From Acidimicrobiales bacterium (GTDB lineage Bacteria > Actinomycetota > Acidimicrobiia > Acidimicrobiales > SZUA-35), in contig JAHECQ010000092.1 of the NCBI GenBank assembly GCA_024641625.1, positions 1-11,347 on the forward strand: a DNA stretch of 11,347 nt, in the 5' to 3' direction. The notes under the pieces are model-generated. The model saw only the letters and a program-made list of their open reading frames with translations, searched no databases and was not told where the DNA came from. Made by a program: the position numbers and the translations under genes. The number at the start of each line of letters is the position of its first letter. The stretch's first letter is position 1. This document shows positions 6,179 to 11,347 of the stretch, in pieces.

Positions 6179-8470
6179 TCAGTTGTCGAGGGTCCGCTGA
6201 CCGATGAACGGATCGGCCGTGAGGGCCGCCGCCAACGCGTCGAGGATGGGGGCCGCGCCTTGGTCGGCGGCATCGAGGGTGAGACCCCCCGATCGGCGAC
6301 GCAGATCGGTCGTTGGCACCATCGGCAGGCGGCTCGTGACGATGAGCGGCAGGTGCCGGTCGTCCACGAGGAGCGAAAGCTCGTTGTCCGCGGTGACCGA
6401 GAGCGGTAGCCGGGCGGCGACGGCCACCGCGAGCAGATGCTGGGTGGGGGTCTCGACGTTGGGTGCTGCCGGCCCGTAGCCCTCGAGACTCCCGGTGAAG
6501 GGCGCTGCCGCGGCCGACGCAATGAGGCCCTCGAACCAGGCATCGAGTTCGGAGGTGGCAGGCAGACAAGCCCCAGTGCCGGCGTCGCCGATGTCGTGGG
6601 GCGCGACGACCAAGAAGAGGGAGACTCCCCCGACCGCCGCCACCCTGACCTCAGCCGGACGTGGTCCACCGCCGGTGGGCCGGATGTCCGGTAAGGCCTC
6701 GTCGGGTTGGTTCCGGGGCGGTGCGGCCCACAGGTGCAGTGCACCGTCGACAAAGTCTTGCGCGAAGGTGCTGCCGTCGTCGACGAAGGTGATGGGGCCG
6801 CGGGTGATGGGGCCGCCGGCGAGGAGTCCGGCCAGCCACGCGCCGAGTGGTGTGGTGGTGAAACCCGGGGTCGGCGCAACAACAGGAGGTGTCACGGCCC
6901 GGGACTGACAATCGAGGGGCCAGCGGTACTCGGGCACCGGATCGGTCGGCACCGTGGTGGCGGTTCGGTAGCGCAGGACCAGCTCGATCGGCCGGCCGAG
7001 GTCGGTGGCCAGGAACTGGGAGAGAGTTGCGGCTTCCGTCGGTGGCTCGGGGCCTTCGATCACCACGGTGGCGATGTCGCCCTCGAGCGAGACCGACGCA
7101 ACGGCGAGGTCTCGGTCGACGGCCCATTCGGTGGCAGTATTGATGGCCGTGTCGAGCTCGTCGCGGGTCTCGGCGTCGGGGACGGTGACGGTGGCATCGA
7201 CGGTCACCGGAATGGTGATGCCGAGCCGGCTGGTGAGTCGTCGTTCCAGGGAACGCTGATCGGGGGGAGCGACCGGCCCGGCGACGGTGACGGTGACCGA
7301 TCGCGGCCCCAGGTCGATATCGAGATCGAAGGCGCTGGGGTCCTGCCCGGTCTCTGCCAGCCAGGCGATGGCTTCGGCCGACACGGTGTCGCGGTTGAGA
7401 TTGGTGAGTCCGGTGCCGTTGGCGGCGATCGACGAGCGCTGGAGCCATTGGATCTCGAGCTCGGCGGGAGCACCGAGAATGCTGTCGAGCTGCCCGGCGA
7501 GGTCGGTTGGTTCCGGCGGCGCGTTGGGCCCGGCGACCGCGACGACGACCCGGTTGTCGTCCACCGAGAGGGAGGTGAGTTCCAAGCCGGTTCCGCTGAG
7601 CCAGCTGGTTGCGAGTCGTCGGGCGGAGGCGACGTCGTCGGCCTGGTTGGCGACGGCGATCGTACGGTTCGTCAGCAGCGCTGTGAGCGCCAGGACCACG
7701 ACGGTCACGGCGACGGCGTAGACCGCGACCTTGCCCTTGACGAGCTTCATGCGTCGCGGCGGCACGAAGCCGGTGAGCGGGAACACCAGCAAGCTGCCGA
7801 ACACGATCGCTGCAAGGTTGGTGACGAACAGCAGGAGCGCACCGGCCGCCAGTCCCGTCTGGCCGGCCTGCCAGGTGATACCGATGGTGGCCAACGGGGG
7901 TACGAGGGCAACGGCGACGGCGACACCCGGCAGCGACGATGAGATCTCCGGGCGGACGGTGGCGTAAGCGCCGGCGAGCCCGGCAGCGAGCGCGATCACG
8001 AGGTCGGTGGCGCCAGGTGCGGTGCGAGCGAGCACCTCGTCGGTGATGCCGTCGCCGGGGACGAGGGCGCTCAGCAGATAGGCGAGGACAATCGAGCTGC
8101 CTGCCGCGACCGACACCAACGCTGCGGTGCGCAGGGCCCGCGCGCCCCACCCCATCGCCAGTGAGGCAGAGATGCCCATGATCGGGCCCATCAATGGGGC
8201 CACGAGCATGGCCCCGATGACAACGGCGGCCGAGTTCGTGGTCAAGCCCATGACAGCGATGACGATCGACAGCGCCTGGAGGATGGCGAAACGCACGGTG
8301 GAAGCGCGATTGGGGCGAAGCGCCACCGCATCGAGCACGGCTCGACGCTCGTCGTGGGTCAGGCTGCTTCGGCGGTGCCACGGTCCGAGCCGGCGTGACT
8401 GGCCGTTCTGGTGTGTCGGTTGGTCGGAATCGGTGGCCACCGGCTGAGTCTGGCAGGATCGGCGGCCCAT
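6179..8470 (-). CDS. DUF389 membrane protein with large repeat-containing C-terminal region
   Basis: 763 residues. Residues ~50-240 are the DUF389 hydrophobic domain (TIGR00341-like): LRPNRASTVRFAILQALSIVIA, TNSAAVVIGAMLVAPLMGPIMGIS (78-101), ALVPPLATIGI (188-198). Around six or seven membrane helices are visible, the last at ~247-266. Three related ~60-residue repeats follow at about 286-344, 366-428 and 445-503, each with W[LA] near the start, then VxVxxAGPxxPP or VVIEGPEPP, then L...L...LG. Residues ~515-763 are an unrecognised, Ala/Pro/Gly-rich region with two cysteines (C521, C635). Most DUF389 proteins are clearly shorter. The function of the family is unknown, and transport should not be assumed. 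The soluble part probably lies outside the membrane, judging by its low lysine content and cysteines, but this is weak. The start is ATG at 8470-8468; GTG at 8440 (giving MATDSDQP) is an equal alternative, as neither has a Shine-Dalgarno site. Head to head with the MscS gene. Confidence 0.85.
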   Translation of the reverse strand: MGRRSCQTQPVATDSDQPTHQNGQSRRLGPWHRRSSLTHDERRAVLDAVALRPNRASTVRFAILQALSIVIAVMGLTTNSAAVVIGAMLVAPLMGPIMGISASLAMGWGARALRTAALVSVAAGSSIVLAYLLSALVPGDGITDEVLARTAPGATDLVIALAAGLAGAYATVRPEISSSLPGVAVAVALVPPLATIGITWQAGQTGLAAGALLLFVTNLAAIVFGSLLVFPLTGFVPPRRMKLVKGKVAVYAVAVTVVVLALTALLTNRTIAVANQADDVASARRLATSWLSGTGLELTSLSVDDNRVVVAVAGPNAPPEPTDLAGQLDSILGAPAELEIQWLQRSSIAANGTGLTNLNRDTVSAEAIAWLAETGQDPSAFDLDIDLGPRSVTVTVAGPVAPPDQRSLERRLTSRLGITIPVTVDATVTVPDAETRDELDTAINTATEWAVDRDLAVASVSLEGDIATVVIEGPEPPTEAATLSQFLATDLGRPIELVLRYRTATTVPTDPVPEYRWPLDCQSRAVTPPVVAPTPGFTTTPLGAWLAGLLAGGPITRGPITFVDDGSTFAQDFVDGALHLWAAPPRNQPDEALPDIRPTGGGPRPAEVRVAAVGGVSLFLVVAPHDIGDAGTGACLPATSELDAWFEGLIASAAAAPFTGSLEGYGPAAPNVETPTQHLLAVAVAARLPLSVTADNELSLLVDDRHLPLIVTSRLPMVPTTDLRRRSGGLTLDAADQGAAPILDALAAALTADPFIGQRTLDN

Positions 8471-8523
8471 CGACGATTGGGGTGGGAGTCAACGAGCGTC
8501 ATCGATGCCACAATCGGTGACTG

Positions 8524-9492
8524 ATGGAACTCATGGCATTGATGCGAGTCGCACAGCAGGCGACCGACAGCCTGCTGGACGAGCCGACAACGGGTGCAGA
8601 TTGGGTCAGAGCATCGGCCATCGTGATCGGCAGCGGCCTCGTCGCCATCGTGACGTCGCGCGTGTTGCGCCGGCTGATTGCCCGGGGCATCGGTGCCGGG
8701 TTCGCCTCCATCATCATGGCGCGGCTCGCCAGCTACCTGGTCTTTCTCGTTGGGTTGTTCTACGCACTCACGAGCCTCGGCGTCCGGTTGGTACCCCTCC
8801 TCGGGGCGCTCGGTCTCGGTGGTCTGGTCCTCGCCCTGGCTCTGCAGGGTGTGGTGGAGAGCTTCGTCAGTTCGATCATTCTCCAGGCTCGACGCCCCTT
8901 CACGATCGGGGATGTCGTCGAGCTCGACGGCCGGACCGGCGTCGTGGCCGACATCGACTCACGTACGACGCTCCTGCGTGCACTCGACGGAAGCCAGGTT
9001 CGCATTCCCAACTCGAATGTCACGTCTGCGACCATCGTGAACCTGACGCGGGAGCCCATCCGACGCAGCACGCTCCAGGTGGGCGTGGCCTATGACACCG
9101 ACCTGCTACAGGCAAGAGAGGTGCTGATGGCTGCGATCGTCAGGGTGCCGAGGATTCATACCGAGCCGCCCCCGACCGTCAACGTCACCGGCTTCGACGA
9201 GAGCAGCATCGGTTTCGACATCCTCTACTGGCACAACAGCGACATCCCGTCCGAGCTCGCCGCTCGAACCGACCTGGCCATCGCCGTGCACCAGGCCCTT
9301 TCCGTCGACGGCATCACCATCGCCTTTCCCCAAGTCGTCGTCTGGAGCGGCACGAACGCCTCTGTCGCCTACGACGAGGTGCCGGCGGTCGTGGACACGC
9401 CCTATCCCGGGCTCGCGACATCGCCAGCACCCGACAGGAAACGAATCGTCGCACAACTCCGGCGACCGATCCGACGCCGCGGGCACGACTGA
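8524..9492 (+). CDS. Small MscS-family mechanosensitive channel
   Basis: 322 residues with the MscS core: TM1 ~28-47, TM2 ~62-83, and the pore helix TM3 ~88-120 with LVPLLGALGLGGLVLALALQ, rich in the packed Gly and Ala typical of MscS. It is followed by RRPFTIGDVVELDGRTGVVADIDSRTTLL (123-151) and GSQVRIPNSNV (156-166), the strongly conserved beta domain. Residues ~180-275 form the cytoplasmic alpha/beta part (TLQVGVAYDTDL; the FDILYW strand). The last ~45 residues are a basic tail with no clear match. Such channels open when membrane tension rises and release solutes on osmotic downshock. The start ATG 8524 leaves only ~28 residues before TM1, fitting the short three-helix class. No Shine-Dalgarno site is seen; CACAAT (8509-8514) could be a weak -10. 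The neighbouring DUF389 membrane protein is divergently transcribed from the same 53-base gap. Confidence 0.94.
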   Translation: MELMALMRVAQQATDSLLDEPTTGADWVRASAIVIGSGLVAIVTSRVLRRLIARGIGAGFASIIMARLASYLVFLVGLFYALTSLGVRLVPLLGALGLGGLVLALALQGVVESFVSSIILQARRPFTIGDVVELDGRTGVVADIDSRTTLLRALDGSQVRIPNSNVTSATIVNLTREPIRRSTLQVGVAYDTDLLQAREVLMAAIVRVPRIHTEPPPTVNVTGFDESSIGFDILYWHNSDIPSELAARTDLAIAVHQALSVDGITIAFPQVVVWSGTNASVAYDEVPAVVDTPYPGLATSPAPDRKRIVAQLRRPIRRRGHD

Positions 9493-9630
9493 CACGTGAG
9501 GCCCGAAGCACACCCCATCGTGGATCAACCTCGATCGGTCTCCTGGTCCTGCAGCTTCTCGGGGTGGGTCACTCACCTTGCCCGGATGTTGCGCCACTAC
9601 CGTGCTGGTCACTGGACCGGAAACCTCGAC

Positions 9631-9636
9631 AGGGGA
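9631..9636 (+). promoter_or_regulatory. Strong ribosome binding site in front of a 13-codon leader ORF
   Basis: AGGGGA stands eight bases before the ATG at 9645. It fits that leader start and is too far (over 50 bases) to serve the mtfA GTG at 9690 directly. Confidence 0.55.
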
Positions 9637-9644
9637 AGCGAGCA

Positions 9645-9686
9645 ATGACCAGGATGGCAGCAAACCACGACTCCTTGGCGGCTTGA
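9645..9686 (+). CDS. Possible 13-residue leader peptide upstream of mtfA
   Basis: The ORF reads MTRMAANHDSLAA and stops at TGA 9684-9686. It has a better ribosome binding site (AGGGGA, 9631-9636) than the mtfA gene itself, lies in the same frame, and ends three bases before the mtfA GTG. This arrangement suits translational coupling, with ribosomes ending the leader and restarting at GTG. Other readings: a nonsense mutation or sequencing error in a formerly longer N-terminus, or a chance ORF. It has no recognisable attenuator codon run (no stretch of one amino acid) and no clear following hairpin. Confidence 0.35.
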   Translation: MTRMAANHDSLAA

Positions 9687-9689
9687 GCT

Positions 9690-10424
9690 GTGTTCGGTCG
9701 CCACAAAGACAGTCTCGGTCCGGGCGACGAGCCGATTGTTGCCTCGGTCGTTCCGCTGTGGTCGCGCTTCACCGAGCCCGAACGCGAACGGCTGCTGGGT
9801 GACACCGACACGATCCTGCGAACCAAGCACTGGGAGGCAGCGAATGGCTTCGAACTGACCCACGAGATTCGGTTGGTGATCGCAGGCCAGGCCGCGGTCT
9901 TGGTGCTCGGCCTCGCGGTCGATGCCTACCGCCACGTTCACACCATCGTGGTGCACCCGAGCACCATGGTTCGCACCGGCGAACGAGCCGGTCCAGTTCG
10001 GGGCGTCGTGGCCAGCGGGCCGGTTGCGCTGCTGGGCGAGACCGCCCACGGTGACGGTCCGGTCTCCATCGCGTGGGACACGGTGCAGAAGGAGGCCCGT
10101 CACCCGAGGTCCGGGCACAATGTGGTGTTCCACGAATTCGCCCACAAGATCGACATGCTCGACGGCACCGTCGACGGTACACCGCCGATGCCGGCCGGCC
10201 CCGAGCGCGACCGCTGGATCGAGGTCTGCACCGAGCTGTTCACCCGGTTGCGGGCGGGTAGACAAGGCGTACTCCGTCCCTATGCTGCGACCAGCCCCGG
10301 CGAGTTCTTCGCGGTGGCAACCGAGGTGTTCCTGACGGTGCCTCGCACCTTGGCCGCCCGAGAGCCTGCGCTCTATGACCTGCTGCGAACTTTCTACCGC
10401 CAGGACCCAGCGTCGGTCGGCTGA
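9690..10424 (+). CDS. mtfA: MtfA-type zinc metallopeptidase
   Basis: 244 residues, close to the ~260 of E. coli MtfA. The zinc site HEFAH is at 148-152 (H148, H152, catalytic E149), and SPGEFFAVATEVFL (202-215) supplies a distal glutamate ligand (E205 or E212). The family's IRLVIAGQAAVLVLGL (60-75), YRHVHTIVVHPSTMV (80-94) and the segment GPVSIAWDTVQKEARHP (123-139) are all present. In E. coli MtfA binds and inactivates the repressor Mlc, which relieves repression of the glucose transporter ptsG, and shows aminopeptidase activity; whether an Mlc-like partner exists in this organism cannot be seen here. The start is GTG 9690: an in-frame TGA at 9684-9686 rules out anything upstream, and MFGRHK resembles other MtfA N-termini. 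The GTG has no good ribosome binding site of its own. It looks like a single-gene unit, cytoplasmic, with no signal peptide. Confidence 0.92.
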   Translation: MFGRHKDSLGPGDEPIVASVVPLWSRFTEPERERLLGDTDTILRTKHWEAANGFELTHEIRLVIAGQAAVLVLGLAVDAYRHVHTIVVHPSTMVRTGERAGPVRGVVASGPVALLGETAHGDGPVSIAWDTVQKEARHPRSGHNVVFHEFAHKIDMLDGTVDGTPPMPAGPERDRWIEVCTELFTRLRAGRQGVLRPYAATSPGEFFAVATEVFLTVPRTLAAREPALYDLLRTFYRQDPASVG

Positions 10425-10515
10425 CGGGCGCCGGGGTCGAGATGCATACTTGGCCAACCGTACGACCTCGGTCCCAGCCAGTTCGTTGGGCGGGGCTCGA
10501 CGCCACTTCGAGCGA

Positions 10516-10531
10516 GGCTTCGTCCGAAGCC
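10516..10531. promoter_or_regulatory. 16-base inverted repeat before the acyl ligase gene
   Basis: GGCTTCG-TC-CGAAGCC is a perfect 7-base inverted repeat with a 2-base centre. It ends one base before a TANNNT element (TAGCCT, 10533-10538) that could be the -10 of the downstream gene, so it could be an operator inside that promoter. It has no following T run, so a rho-independent terminator for mtfA is less likely. Confidence 0.4.
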
Positions 10532-10550
10532 CTAGCCTGTGCTTCCGATG

Positions 10551-10557
10551 GGGAGGA
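10551..10557 (+). promoter_or_regulatory. Ribosome binding site deciding the acyl ligase start
   Basis: GGGAGGA lies eight bases before the GTG at 10566, so GTG is preferred over the in-frame ATG at 10548, which overlaps this site and has no Shine-Dalgarno sequence of its own. The ATG would add six residues (MGRNHQ). Confidence 0.65.
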
Positions 10558-10565
10558 ACCACCAG

Positions 10566-11347
10566 GTGCGCACCGTTGTCAACAGGATCGAGGAGGGGGC
10601 GAAGGGGACCGGCACGGTCACCTTCGTGACCGGTGAGCAGCCGCTGACCAAATCATGGGGCGAGCTGCATGCCGAGTCCAGGGCCATCGCCGCGAACCTT
10701 CAGCGCTTGGGGGTCGAACACCGCGATCACATCGCGCTGCTCGGGCCGACGACGCCGGAATTCGTCGCTACCCTCCAGGCGGTTTGGCTGTGCGGAGCGA
10801 CGCTGGTCGTGATGCCGCTCCCGATGCGGTTGTCCTCGATCGAGGAATTCACCCGGGACACCAAGGCCCGCATCCAGCGAGCTGATTGCAGCATCGTGCT
10901 CGTCGACGATGACTTGGCGCCGTTCATCGAGATCACCCCGGACGATCCGCCGATCTACACCCTCGGCGAGCTTGCCCGGGGGGCATCGACGGCGTCGGAC
11001 TTCCTGCGGCCGGACTACCACGAGGACGATCTCCTGGTGCTCCAGTTCACCAGTGGGTCCACCTCGGAACCCAAAGGGGTGATGCTGCCGAACCACATGG
11101 TCGCCGCGAACCTCGATGCCATCATCGAAGCGGCCGCCGTCGACATCGACAGTGACGTCATGGTGTCGTGGCTGCCGCTCTATCACGACATGGGGTTGGT
11201 CGGCTTCTTGATCCTGCCGATGTCGGCCGGCATCGACCTGGTGCTGGGCGCCCCGCAGGACTTCCTGGCGTCGCCCGGTCGGTGGATGGAATGGCTGTCG
11301 ACCTACGGCGGCACCGCCACCGCAGGGCCCAACTTCAGCTACGTGCT
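10566..11347 (+). CDS. AMP-forming acyl ligase, probably fatty acyl-AMP ligase type (3' end cut by window)
   Basis: 260 whole codons are visible, and the reading frame stays open to the window end. The protein belongs to the adenylate-forming (ANL) superfamily: LQFTSGSTSEPKGVMLPN (159-176) is the phosphate-binding loop, SWLPLYHDMGLVGFL (201-215) is a second core motif, and TAGPNFSYV (252-260) follows. HITALLG-like HIALLGPTTPEFVATLQAVWLCGA (55-78) is the usual N-terminal block. The enzyme would join ATP and a carboxylic acid, most likely a fatty acid, to an acyl-AMP, then pass it to CoA or a carrier protein. The PLYHDMGL motif is typical of fatty acyl-AMP ligases that feed polyketide synthases or acyl carrier proteins, but the regions that separate these from CoA ligases are mostly beyond the window. 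Full length would be about 500-600 residues. The start is GTG 10566, set by GGGAGGA. The genes downstream, which would reveal the pathway, are not in the window. Confidence 0.88.
   Translation, partial: MRTVVNRIEEGAKGTGTVTFVTGEQPLTKSWGELHAESRAIAANLQRLGVEHRDHIALLGPTTPEFVATLQAVWLCGATLVVMPLPMRLSSIEEFTRDTKARIQRADCSIVLVDDDLAPFIEITPDDPPIYTLGELARGASTASDFLRPDYHEDDLLVLQFTSGSTSEPKGVMLPNHMVAANLDAIIEAAAVDIDSDVMVSWLPLYHDMGLVGFLILPMSAGIDLVLGAPQDFLASPGRWMEWLSTYGGTATAGPNFSYV

Noticed and set aside
6651..8492. A 613-codon reverse-strand frame and a 411-codon forward frame (6707-7942) over the DUF389 gene
   Set aside because: Their translations are dominated by Arg, Pro and Gly with no motifs, while the third frame gives a coherent membrane protein.
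9493..9630. A clear promoter for mtfA, such as TTGCCC (9578-9583) with TACCGT (9598-9603)
   Set aside because: The spacing is only 14 bases and neither hexamer is strong, so I do not list it.
10451..10495. TTGGCCAA palindrome and CCAAC/GTTGG pair after mtfA as a terminator
   Set aside because: The stems are 4-5 bases, the longer pair has a loop of over 25 bases and there is no T tract.
1..11347. Frequent CGATCG/GATC words as a HIP1-like (GCGATCGC) or uptake-sequence signal
   Set aside because: The words occur with varying flanks and I did not see an enriched octamer. They fit the GC-rich codon pattern (GATC across Asp/Ile/Arg codons); a count against a Markov model would be needed to claim more.

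Overview
The window is GC-rich, tightly packed bacterial chromosomal DNA: eight protein genes (two cut by the window edges), gaps of 16-17 bases between convergent stops, 4-base ATGA overlaps inside an operon, GTG starts and few Shine-Dalgarno sites. These traits, with an RCK-tailed RimK, an MtfA peptidase and a fatty acyl-AMP ligase-like enzyme, fit a high-GC actinobacterium. An Acidimicrobiia (Ilumatobacter-like) source is my best guess, but it is inference and not proven by any marker here. I saw no rRNA, tRNA, CRISPR array, insertion sequence or phage gene. No stretch longer than about 200 bases lacks a gene.

Left part (1-6161): predicted peptide and amide-bond chemistry. The window opens in the C-terminal end of a DUF2126 protein (Pfam's putative amidoligase, usually fused to a transglutaminase-like domain). 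It converges on a reverse-strand gene that fuses a circularly permuted ATP-grasp ligase to an alpha-E domain. A 103-base divergent promoter region then leads into a forward three-gene operon with 4-base overlaps: a retropepsin-like protease of the RimB/DUF785 type, an AstE/AspA-type zinc hydrolase, and a RimK ATP-grasp glutamate ligase with an extra C-terminal RCK_C (TrkA-C) ligand-binding domain. Three carboxylate-amine ligase genes of different families therefore lie within about 6 kb, together with a protease and an amide hydrolase.

Middle (6179-9492): membrane functions. A long DUF389 membrane protein (reverse strand) carries a three-fold repeat and a large unrecognised C-terminal region outside the membrane part. 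It is head to head with a small MscS-type mechanosensitive channel (forward strand).

Right part (9493-11347): an MtfA-type zinc peptidase gene preceded by a 13-codon in-frame leader ORF with a strong ribosome binding site, then the first 260 codons of an AMP-forming acyl ligase (fatty acyl-AMP/acyl-CoA ligase type), which runs off the window. A 16-base palindrome lies just before it.

The most interesting parts are the amidoligase cluster, the RimK-RCK_C fusion inside a possible add-and-remove glutamylation operon, and the repeat-built outer region of the DUF389 protein.
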